Shown here in pieces: positions 1-7,539 of a stretch of DNA of 64,000 nt. The position numbers and the translations under genes are program-made. The notes under the pieces were generated by a model, which was given only the letters and a program-made list of their open reading frames with translations, searched no databases and had not been told where the DNA came from. The stretch lies in assembly GCA_020402865.1 (NCBI GenBank), contig JADBYT010000002.1:124001-188000 (forward strand). Direction: 5' to 3'. Origin of the DNA: Bacteroidota bacterium. GTDB lineage: Bacteria > Bacteroidota > Bacteroidia > Palsa-965. Position 1 is the stretch's first letter. Each line of letters starts with the position of its first letter.

Positions 1-893
1 AGTTGCATGAGCTGCCGGTTAATGGCCAGCGCCTCGTCGTAATTGCGCTGGCTGCGATGCACCACAGCCAGGTCGAACAACACGCCTGAGTATTTCGAAA
101 TCTGAAGCGGGGTAGGCGAGGGCAGGTGTTCAAACAACATGGCCAGTTTGCGCCGGTGCTGCATGGTTTTGTCGAGATTGCCCAGCACCAGGTTGCAGTT
201 GGCGTTGAGGCGGTGAAAAAAGTAGCGGGCCTCAAACGAGCGGGCTCTGGAAGCCGAGGTGAGCAGCGGATTTTTCAGTAAATCGCGGAATACTTTTTCT
301 TCTTTGGCTGTTCGCGGCCAGAGACTTCGCCTTCGGCTGAGGTCGAATCTGTCGCTAAGATGCTGGTAGGCACTCAGGTTGGCGTATTGTTCAATAAGTT
401 CTTTTTCTTCTCTGATGAGACCTTCCATTTTCCCTTCCATGGTTAGCGGATCGAAATGCCGGATCAATTGTTTTTTAAGAGCCAGCGCTTCGAGTGCATG
501 CAGGAATAGTTCTTTTTCAATGAGACGCGGATAAAGCCTGTTCAGTCTTTTGCTTGCTGCTGTAAACATGCCTTTGCGTATGAGCAGGCTTGCCGCAAGC
601 ATTTCGGCCGAAGCAGCGGCCTGCGCATTATCGGGCTGATGCAGGGCGCAAAGTGCATCGAGAATTTGTGTAAACAGGTAGTTCTTTACCGCCGGCAGCC
701 GTGATAAAAAACTCCGCCCTTTGAAATGCTGCTTCAGCGCAGCCTCATCATACTGTTTCTGTTTCAGCACTACATCAAAAACCTGCATGTAATCGGCATT
801 GGCGGCCGCCGCTCCGCACCAGGTGCGAAACCATGCTTTTTCTTTTTTATCGAGTAAGTGAATGAGCTGATGCAATTCGGAAGAAGGTGTCAT
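1..893 (-). CDS. Uncharacterised helical-repeat protein, C-terminus cut by window edge
   Basis: Read from the reverse complement. The frame is open from an ATG at 893 to the window edge, giving 297 codons. The product starts MTPSSELHQLIHLLDKKEKA and is almost entirely predicted helix. Leu, Ala and Lys/Arg are spaced as in TPR-like solenoids, and no signal peptide or membrane segment is visible. The N-terminus resembles a family of roughly 500-residue Bacteroidota proteins that open with a 'LxxLxxxEkxxFrk' segment, so perhaps half of the gene is missing. No catalytic motif is visible. I do not know its function; a scaffold or regulatory role would be a guess. Confidence 0.6.
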   Translation of the reverse strand, partial: MTPSSELHQLIHLLDKKEKAWFRTWCGAAAANADYMQVFDVVLKQKQYDEAALKQHFKGRSFLSRLPAVKNYLFTQILDALCALHQPDNAQAAASAEMLAASLLIRKGMFTAASKRLNRLYPRLIEKELFLHALEALALKKQLIRHFDPLTMEGKMEGLIREEKELIEQYANLSAYQHLSDRFDLSRRRSLWPRTAKEEKVFRDLLKNPLLTSASRARSFEARYFFHRLNANCNLVLGNLDKTMQHRRKLAMLFEHLPSPTPLQISKYSGVLFDLAVVHRSQRNYDEALAINRQLMQ

Positions 894-1043
894 GCAAAGC
901 GAAGAATAACCGGGTTTGTTTACCTTAAAAGTATTGTTAATAAAGGTAAAGATGAAGATTAAAGATTAAAAAATACAATTTGCCGGAAGAAGAATAAATT
1001 AAACCTGCCACCGCAGCTTGCCTTTTTTAACCGAAATTGCAGC

Positions 1044-2612
1044 ATGGTAAACCGGTTACTGATTTTATTTTGTCTTTGCTGTGCGGGTATGGCGAAGGCA
1101 CAAAATACGCCGCAGCATTATTTCCACAACCCCGCAAACGCCGGTGTAAATAATTCGTTTTTCCTCGACGGGCTTTGCAATAAATTTCTTTTCATTTATA
1201 CCCAGGCCGAAATTGCGGGAATGACCAATCCGGTTACTTCTTCCATTACCATTGATACCATCTGGTTCAGACACGGAGGCAGTTCGTCAAATCCCTCCAC
1301 CACATTTACCAACCTGGTTATTACACTTGGTCACACCACACTTGCGGCGCCGGTGGCTAATTTTGCGGCCAATTTCAATGCGGGGACACCGCAGGTGGTG
1401 CTCAGTGCCACAAGTTATACCTACACCAACAACACCGGTGCCTGGAATGTACCTGCCGACAACTGGACGCCCATTGTACTGCAAACGCCATTCACCTACA
1501 ATTTCACCGACAATCTTGCCGTGCAGTTTGAGTTTGCCGTTTCGTCGGCCGCTATTGCGGGGCATTATGCCGATAACGGCGGTATTCCCATTACGCAGTA
1601 TGCATCACCATCTACTTCGGCCACGGCTACGGCGTTTACATCGCGGCCCATGTTTGGCATTTCGCGCGGGTGCGGTGCGCCGGTGCAGCTGGGTGCCGAT
1701 ACTACATTGTGCGGCGGACAGCAGCTTACACTCAATGCCGGCAGTCCGAGCGCCACACACAACTGGAGCACCGGCGCCACTTCGCAAAGCATTACCGTGA
1801 GCACGGCAGGCACTTACTGGGTTACAGTGAGCGACAGCTGCGGCACACGCACCGATACCATTGTGGTGGCCGTAAACACACAGCCCGTGGCCGATGCCGG
1901 CAACACCGAACTCATTTGCCTCGGCAGCGGTGCACAGCTTACCGCCAGCGGAGGAAGCAACTACGCCTGGCAACCGCCTGCAGGCTTATCATCGGTCAAT
2001 ACAGCCATTACGTTTGCATCGCCGGTGGTTACCACAACCTACACCGTAACCGTAAGCAACGGCAATTGCATCGATACCGATACGGTTACGGTAACTGTTC
2101 TCCCGCTGCCAAGCGTAAACGCCGGGGCCGATGTAAGTGTAAACTATGGAATGGATGTAACACTTACAGCTGCAGGAAGTGGCAGCTTTTTATGGTCGCC
2201 GGCAACAGGTTTGAGTTGTGTAAACTGCGCATCGCCGGTAGCATCACCGGCGGGCACCACACAATATGTGGTAACCGTAACCAGTGCCGACGGCTGTGTA
2301 GCCAGCGATACCGTGCTGGTAACGGTTGAACTGAACTGCGGCGATGTGTTTGTGCCCAATATATTTTCGCCAAACAACGACGGGCAAAACGATGAACTGA
2401 TCGTTTTTGGAAACTGCATTACATCTTATGTATTTGAAGTGTTTGACCGCTGGGGCAACCGCGTGTTTTACAATACTGATCTGAGCCGTAACTGGGATGG
2501 TACCTACAACGGCACGGCACTCGATAACGGAATATACGCCTGGCAACTCAGCGCCACACTTGTAAACGGCCAAACCGTAAAGCAAAGCGGCGATGTACAA
2601 ATTTTACGATAG
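1044..2612 (+). CDS. Secreted T9SS cargo protein with type B (gliding-motility-type) C-terminal domain
   Basis: 522 aa. The signal peptide (about 1-19) ends after 'CAGMAKA'. A beta-rich region up to about residue 210 is followed by Ig/PKD-like repeats that begin with a 'LGADTTLCGGQQLTL' segment. The last 90 residues open with CGDVFVPNIFSPNNDGQND, and with 'FDRWGNRVF' and 'DNGIYAWQL' this is the type B (CHU_C) T9SS sorting domain. The protein is expected to cross the outer membrane through the T9SS and stay on the surface or be released. Ten bases separate its stop from the next cargo gene, and the PorP/SprF-like gene follows that. The function of the N-terminal region is unknown. Confidence 0.85.
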   Translation: MVNRLLILFCLCCAGMAKAQNTPQHYFHNPANAGVNNSFFLDGLCNKFLFIYTQAEIAGMTNPVTSSITIDTIWFRHGGSSSNPSTTFTNLVITLGHTTLAAPVANFAANFNAGTPQVVLSATSYTYTNNTGAWNVPADNWTPIVLQTPFTYNFTDNLAVQFEFAVSSAAIAGHYADNGGIPITQYASPSTSATATAFTSRPMFGISRGCGAPVQLGADTTLCGGQQLTLNAGSPSATHNWSTGATSQSITVSTAGTYWVTVSDSCGTRTDTIVVAVNTQPVADAGNTELICLGSGAQLTASGGSNYAWQPPAGLSSVNTAITFASPVVTTTYTVTVSNGNCIDTDTVTVTVLPLPSVNAGADVSVNYGMDVTLTAAGSGSFLWSPATGLSCVNCASPVASPAGTTQYVVTVTSADGCVASDTVLVTVELNCGDVFVPNIFSPNNDGQNDELIVFGNCITSYVFEVFDRWGNRVFYNTDLSRNWDGTYNGTALDNGIYAWQLSATLVNGQTVKQSGDVQILR

Positions 2613-2622
2613 CGTAAACAGA

Positions 2623-4467
2623 ATGAAGAAACTGAAAGTACTTTTCCTGCTTTGTGTATGTGCAACTTCAGTACATGCACAAACCATTTGTAACGCCGCA
2701 GGTAACGTAATGATTTACTCCAATTACGAAGGAGGAAATCTCACCATTGATGTGGATGTAAATATCCCCAACCTTAAAATTGGTATCTGCACTTACGAAG
2801 CAGTGGCGGTAAATATTACCGGTGCGTTTGCCGGAAATGTAACCGGTGTAATTTATGCGGGATTTGAAGGACTGAACAATACCAGTTGCGGACCTACGGT
2901 AGGATCCGTATCTATAAGCGGTGTACCGGCATCCATTGTAAATACCTACACCACAACTGACGGGAATACAGCCATCGCGAATTTTTTGGGCGATACGCTT
3001 CAGTTTATGACCATTCCGCTTGTAAACTGCATGGTAGGTGCCGAAGGCTGCGGACAAACGGCCAGCGGAGGCGGCAATTCATCGCCGCAGATTGTGCAGT
3101 TTTTTCTTTCCGAATTCGGCCCCGGAAGTACGCTTTACGCGCATTACACCGATTATATCTGTTTCCCTTCTTCAACCATGCTGGTGAGTAATGGTGGCAA
3201 CTGTTGCCTGCAAACACCGTCCACTGCACCCAATCCCATTTATCGTCCGGCAGCCACTTATGATTTTATTCCGTCAGACGATACATTGCTGTGTAACGGC
3301 AGTATTACCCTTGATCTTTCGTTTTACCCCGTGCTGTTTCAGCCGCCCACTTACCCCGGTTACGTGTGGAGCGACGGAACCATCGGACCGGTAATCAATA
3401 TTACACAACCGGGCGTGTATTCATTTACCGTGGGCGACTACTGTCATGGTTCATGGTCCACATTTTTAACCGATACGATTGTTGTACTGCCATGCTGTTC
3501 GCTCACCAATAGTGTGGCAGTGGCTACGGCTGTGGCCTGTTTCGGCGATGCCACGGGCACAGCCACAGCCACACCGGGCAGTGGCAATGCGCCGTTTACC
3601 TACAACTGGCAGCCCGCAGGTGGCAATGCCGCTACGGCCACCGGTTTGCAGGCCGGCAACTACATCTGTATCATTGCCGATTCATCAGGCTGTCTGGACA
3701 CAGTAAGCGCAGTTGTTTCGCAGCCACCTGCGCTTACGGCCACAGTTTCTTCCACACCGGCGCTTTGTCCGACCGATAATTCAGGCACAGCAACGCTTGC
3801 TGCCGGCGGCGGCACACCGGGCTATCAGTACAGCTGGAGCACATCGCCGGTGCAAACCACGGCTACAGCCACCTCGCTGCTGCCCGGCACCTATTCCTGC
3901 ACGGTTACTGATCTCAACAACTGCTCATCCACATTTACCACATCAGTTGCATCGGGAAGCGGGCCTGTAGTTACAGTGAGTCCCGGCGCTACTATTCTTT
4001 TCGGAAACTCAATCACACTCAGCGCAGGCGGAGCAACAAGCTACACGTGGCTGCCGCAAACCGGACTCAGCTGCAGCAATTGTGCAAGTCCGGTTGCCAC
4101 GCCATCAGTTACCACTACTTACACCGTAACCGGCACCGATGCCAACGGCTGCAGTAATACAGCCGTGGTAACCATTGTGGTGGATGTGCAGTGCGGCGAT
4201 GTGTTTGTGCCGAATGTGTTTTCGCCCAATGGTGATAACATAAATGATGTGTTCAGGGTGTTTGGAAATTGTGTGGTGAGTATGCAGCTTGATGTGTTTG
4301 ACCGCTGGGGCGTTCGCGTGTATTCGGGCAATGATCCCGGCAGCGGCTGGGACGGTACCTGGCGCGGCAACCTGCTCGACAACGGCATTTATGCATGGCA
4401 GCTCCGGGCCACACTCATTACCGGCGAAACAATAGCGCTTGCGGGCGATGTTCAACTTATGCAATAA
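2623..4467 (+). CDS. Secreted protein with SprB-type repeats and type B T9SS sorting domain
   Basis: 614 aa from ATG 2623. The upstream ATG at 2593 would overlap the previous gene and place residues before an otherwise normal signal peptide (KKLKVLFLLCVCATSVHAQ). Residues about 20-215 form a Cys-containing domain that is also present in the protein at 5518. Two SprB-type repeats lie at about 290-445 ('ACFGDATGTATATPGSG', 'ALCPTDNSGTATLAAGGG'), then an Ig-like module. The type B C-terminal domain (about 527-614) starts CGDVFVPNVFSPNGDNIND. The last two modules closely resemble those of the preceding gene, which suggests module duplication. Likely an adhesin-like surface protein; the ligand is unknown. 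Confidence 0.85.
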   Translation: MKKLKVLFLLCVCATSVHAQTICNAAGNVMIYSNYEGGNLTIDVDVNIPNLKIGICTYEAVAVNITGAFAGNVTGVIYAGFEGLNNTSCGPTVGSVSISGVPASIVNTYTTTDGNTAIANFLGDTLQFMTIPLVNCMVGAEGCGQTASGGGNSSPQIVQFFLSEFGPGSTLYAHYTDYICFPSSTMLVSNGGNCCLQTPSTAPNPIYRPAATYDFIPSDDTLLCNGSITLDLSFYPVLFQPPTYPGYVWSDGTIGPVINITQPGVYSFTVGDYCHGSWSTFLTDTIVVLPCCSLTNSVAVATAVACFGDATGTATATPGSGNAPFTYNWQPAGGNAATATGLQAGNYICIIADSSGCLDTVSAVVSQPPALTATVSSTPALCPTDNSGTATLAAGGGTPGYQYSWSTSPVQTTATATSLLPGTYSCTVTDLNNCSSTFTTSVASGSGPVVTVSPGATILFGNSITLSAGGATSYTWLPQTGLSCSNCASPVATPSVTTTYTVTGTDANGCSNTAVVTIVVDVQCGDVFVPNVFSPNGDNINDVFRVFGNCVVSMQLDVFDRWGVRVYSGNDPGSGWDGTWRGNLLDNGIYAWQLRATLITGETIALAGDVQLMQ

Positions 4468-4474
4468 CCGATTT

Positions 4475-5491
4475 ATGAAAAAAAACAGTCTGCTTTTTTT
4501 ATGCCTTCTTGCATGGTATTATTCCTACGGACAGGATGTGCATTTCACGCAGTTTACCTCAGGCATCGACTGGCTGAATCCTGCGGGGGCGGGTGCACTT
4601 TCGCCGGTTACGGCCAATGTAATTTACCGTGATCAGTGGGGGGGCATTGGCGATTTTTATCAGAGTTCCTATGCCTCCGGACAATTCAGGCTGGGTGAGG
4701 CGAAGGCAAAAAAAGGATTTTCGGCTGCCGGTGTTATGGTACTTAACGACCGTGCGGGTACAGCGCGTCTGAATACACTTAATGCGGGGCTTACGTATGC
4801 ATACCATGTACGCCTCGGGCTCAAACAAACGCTGGGTGCGGGTGTATATGCGGGCTATTTGCAGCGGAGTTTTGGTGATGCCGGTTTGCAGTGGGGCTCG
4901 CAGTACGATGGTATGGCTTACAACAATGCGTTGCCGGGCGAAGCCACCACAAATCTGCGCCGGAGCATGATGGATTTTGGTGCGGGTATTTGCTGGACAT
5001 TCAAAAGCAGCGAGTCGTATATGACGGCAAATAACCAGCGAATGTTTCGTTTGGGCGGCGGTGTGTGGCACCTGGCAGCGCCCAATATTGCATTCAACGG
5101 CACCGATGCTGTGGCGCGGCGCTATTCGTTTCACGGCGATGCATTGATCGGTATTTCCAATACACCGCTGGCCTTGCTGCCTGCCGTGCTGTTTCAGTAT
5201 CAGCAAACCAGTGAACTTGTAGTAGGTTCGCTCATCCGCTATACCGTAAAAGAGGCATCGCGCTACACGGGCTTTGTATCGTCATCGTCGGTTGCAGTGG
5301 GTGCATACTGGCGTAACCGCGATGCCCTGGCTGTTGCGGCGCAACTGCAATGGAGCAACTACAGCCTCGGACTGAGCTATGATGCCAATATTTCATCGCT
5401 CAGCAATTCAACCAACGGACGTGGTGGTTTTGAAGTCACCTTCCGCTACACCGGCGGAAAATCAATAGGCGGAAAAACGCCCATTCTCTGA
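4475..5491 (+). CDS. PorP/SprF family type IX secretion partner, outer-membrane protein
   Basis: 338 aa from ATG 4475; the longer frame from 4439 would overlap the previous gene. After a signal peptide ending 'YYSYGQ' comes 'DVHFTQFTSGIDWLNPAGAG', the hallmark N-terminus of PorP/SprF proteins, then 'YRDQWGGIG' and alternating beta-strands of an outer-membrane barrel. In gliding Bacteroidota, type B sorting domains such as that of SprB depend on an adjacent PorP/SprF-like protein for secretion or attachment. Its position directly after two type B cargo genes, 7 bp from the second, makes it their probable dedicated partner. The family is clear; the pairing is inferred from gene order. Confidence 0.9.
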   Translation: MKKNSLLFLCLLAWYYSYGQDVHFTQFTSGIDWLNPAGAGALSPVTANVIYRDQWGGIGDFYQSSYASGQFRLGEAKAKKGFSAAGVMVLNDRAGTARLNTLNAGLTYAYHVRLGLKQTLGAGVYAGYLQRSFGDAGLQWGSQYDGMAYNNALPGEATTNLRRSMMDFGAGICWTFKSSESYMTANNQRMFRLGGGVWHLAAPNIAFNGTDAVARRYSFHGDALIGISNTPLALLPAVLFQYQQTSELVVGSLIRYTVKEASRYTGFVSSSSVAVGAYWRNRDALAVAAQLQWSNYSLGLSYDANISSLSNSTNGRGGFEVTFRYTGGKSIGGKTPIL

Positions 5492-5517
5492 TTGTTTCAC
5501 CCTTAATACAAATGCCG

Positions 5518-6360
5518 ATGAAAAAAACACTACACACGCTTCTTTTGGCCGGGTCGCTGTTGTTTGCTGCACACACGCAGGCGCAAACTATTTGCAATGC
5601 CAACGGCAATTTGTTTCTCTATTCAAATTACGATGGTGGTGCGCTTACGCTGAATGTGGATGTGAATATTCCCAACATTCACATCGGCATTGTATCCTAT
5701 GAGTATGTGCGTGTGGCCATCACCGGCACGTATGCAGGTAATGTAACGCAGGTGTACTATGCGGGATACAACGGGACCAACAACAACTGTAATCTTCAGG
5801 GTTCGCCGGTTACTACAATTACCGGTGCAACCAATGCAACCAGCAACATTGTGTTTGCACCCAATGTTACGCTGAGTAATCCGAACGGCTATTCAAGCAT
5901 CATCTGCGGCTATTCGTGCGATACGGCCAGTACGCAGGGAGGCTGCAACACGGTTGATCAGATTGTGGATTACTTCCAGCAAACACTTGGCAGCACGCTC
6001 TATTCGCACCGTGTGCAGTATGGCTGCTGGCCGTCGCAGCCGGTACCGCTGAGTTCGGGTGGCAACTGTTGTATTGGTTCGTCGGGGCCAAGTACGGCTG
6101 TGGCAGCATTGCCTGCGCTGCAACTGGGAATTTTGCAGCAAAACAATACTTGTGTGGTTACACTGCCTGCTGTAGCGGCGGCGCAACAGGTTACGCTTGA
6201 GGTGCTGGATATAACGGGGCGTGTGGTTTATAGCCAGCAGGTGCAGCCGGGTACTTCACAAACCACATTACTGCTTCATGAATTTACTTCGGGATTATTG
6301 TTCGTTCGTGCACACTGGAAAGATGGTACAGCAAGTGCTAAAATAATGATGACACAATAA
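5518..6360 (+). CDS. Secreted protein sharing the N-terminal domain of the 2623 gene, probable type A sorting tail
   Basis: 280 aa from ATG 5518 (ATG 5512, two codons upstream, is also possible). The signal peptide ends 'HTQAQ'. The mature part starts TICNANGNLFLYSNYDGG and aligns along about 170 residues with the start of the protein at 2623 (TICNAAGNVMIYSNYEGG), including 'DVNIPN', 'YAGNV' and 'GGNCC'. The C-terminal 75 residues ('LEVLDITGRVVYSQQVQPG' to the end) look like a type A T9SS sorting domain rather than type B. The gene follows the PorP/SprF gene by 26 bp, so it is probably in the same transcript. The function of the shared domain is unknown. Confidence 0.75.
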   Translation: MKKTLHTLLLAGSLLFAAHTQAQTICNANGNLFLYSNYDGGALTLNVDVNIPNIHIGIVSYEYVRVAITGTYAGNVTQVYYAGYNGTNNNCNLQGSPVTTITGATNATSNIVFAPNVTLSNPNGYSSIICGYSCDTASTQGGCNTVDQIVDYFQQTLGSTLYSHRVQYGCWPSQPVPLSSGGNCCIGSSGPSTAVAALPALQLGILQQNNTCVVTLPAVAAAQQVTLEVLDITGRVVYSQQVQPGTSQTTLLLHEFTSGLLFVRAHWKDGTASAKIMMTQ

Positions 6361-6379
6361 TTTTTTTTTGGTCAGGTGA

Positions 6380-6414
6380 AAAGGCGCATCCGGCTGTGGC
6401 TGTGGTGCGCCTTT
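6380..6414 (+). terminator. Stem-loop after the T9SS cargo cluster
   Basis: A 9-bp stem, AAAGGCGCA paired with TGCGCCTTT, closes a 17-nt loop 20 bases after the stop codon at 6360. Only a short T-run follows. It probably ends the transcript from 1044. It also argues against the longer reading frame for the next gene, which would run through it. Confidence 0.55.
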
Positions 6415-6462
6415 GATTTGCAGCCTGCCTGCCCTTTGTATCTTTACTCAAACCCGAGCCGG

Positions 6463-7188
6463 ATGAATAACACCCACGAAGTACTTATTATCGTTCTCTC
6501 CTCACTGGGACTGATGGCAATTGTGGCTTTGCTGACCCGGCGGTTTGTAAATAAACGTCCGCTTACTTCGGTATTGTATTTCATGGCCGATAAGCAACGG
6601 CCTGTTTTGCATATTCTTGGCTACGAGCGCATCATTCCCGAAGACGGCGATTCATTTGATGTGTATAAACATTATCTCTTTCACCTGCATACAGGTAAAT
6701 TTGAACTGCTTGCCAAACAACGCGGCACCGGAATTGATTTGCAGAGTGAATTTGTGAAACGCAGCCTTTCCGCATATGCATCTAAGCATGGCGTGCAGCT
6801 CGAATTTGGCATACGTGCTTTAAAAAACAAATTTACACACCTCTATTCCCGGAACAGCAGCGATCCCGTTTTTGAAATTTACCACGAAGACAGCCGCCGC
6901 TCGGACACAGAACTTCCTCCGCAATTTTCGCCAAACGCTCTCCTCTTTACACGCTACACCGAACACGGTGTGGGTATGTTTACGCTTACAATCCGTATAA
7001 ACGGACAAACCACACATACCTGCAAAATGAACGGAGCACCAGATCAGGACTGTTTCGGGTTTTACGACAACAACAGAAAACGATTGTATCTGGTTTATCT
7101 CCGTTCGAAATTAGTGGCTGTGGGAACTGGTTTTATGGTGATTGATTATGCGGAGGGGAAGTTGGTGAGTGATGAGTTTGTACGGTAA
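6463..7188 (+). CDS. Uncharacterised single-span membrane protein
   Basis: 241 aa from ATG 6463. An upstream in-frame start at 6376 would read through the preceding stem-loop and a promoter-like TATCTTTA at about 6439, so the internal ATG is preferred. Residues about 7-25 (LIIVLSSLGLMAIVALLT) form one membrane helix. The remaining 200 residues are soluble, mixed and beta-rich, with no motif I recognise. It stands alone between the T9SS cluster and the converging infB operon. I do not recognise the family. Confidence 0.6.
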   Translation: MNNTHEVLIIVLSSLGLMAIVALLTRRFVNKRPLTSVLYFMADKQRPVLHILGYERIIPEDGDSFDVYKHYLFHLHTGKFELLAKQRGTGIDLQSEFVKRSLSAYASKHGVQLEFGIRALKNKFTHLYSRNSSDPVFEIYHEDSRRSDTELPPQFSPNALLFTRYTEHGVGMFTLTIRINGQTTHTCKMNGAPDQDCFGFYDNNRKRLYLVYLRSKLVAVGTGFMVIDYAEGKLVSDEFVR

Positions 7189-7483
7189 ACGGATGAAGCG
7201 TAAAGATGTATATCCAATTTACATTTATCAATACTATCGAACGGGTCGCTATCTCTTCAATACAAATATTAGCAGTATTGTCTGCGTAGCCCTTGCCTGA
7301 TCTGATTTGGTTATTCATGAATAGAACATACCGTTATCAGCTTGTTCTATCTGTCTTTTTGCAGCTGTATTATAGTTACGATCAATTATTATAGAAGTAT
7401 TTATGTTGTTTCGATACAGTTGTATCTGCCTCTAACGTTAACACAGATCATATCCCGGGGTATTTTCTCCGGTTCAGAAGTAC
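7189..7483. other. Intergenic stretch without a gene
   Basis: About 295 bp of AT-rich DNA between two convergent genes. I see no plausible coding frame, RNA gene or clear repeat; only the infB-side terminator follows it at 7484. Confidence 0.5.
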
Positions 7484-7515
7484 AAAAAAAGCGGCCTGAA
7501 TTGCTTCAGGCCGCT
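7484..7515 (-). terminator. Rho-independent terminator of the rimP-nusA-infB operon
   Basis: An 11-bp perfect stem (AGCGGCCTGAA with TTCAGGCCGCT, loop TTGC), followed on the minus strand by seven T residues. It lies 24 bp past the infB stop codon. Confidence 0.9.
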
Positions 7516-7539
7516 GTGTAGTTGAAAGGAAGTGGAAGA

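Noticed and set aside
1252-1800. Long overlapping open frames within the T9SS cargo genes
   Set aside because: They lie in other frames of clearly coding Thr/Gly-rich genes, have skewed Arg/His/Pro composition and carry no signal or start context; they are by-products of codon usage.
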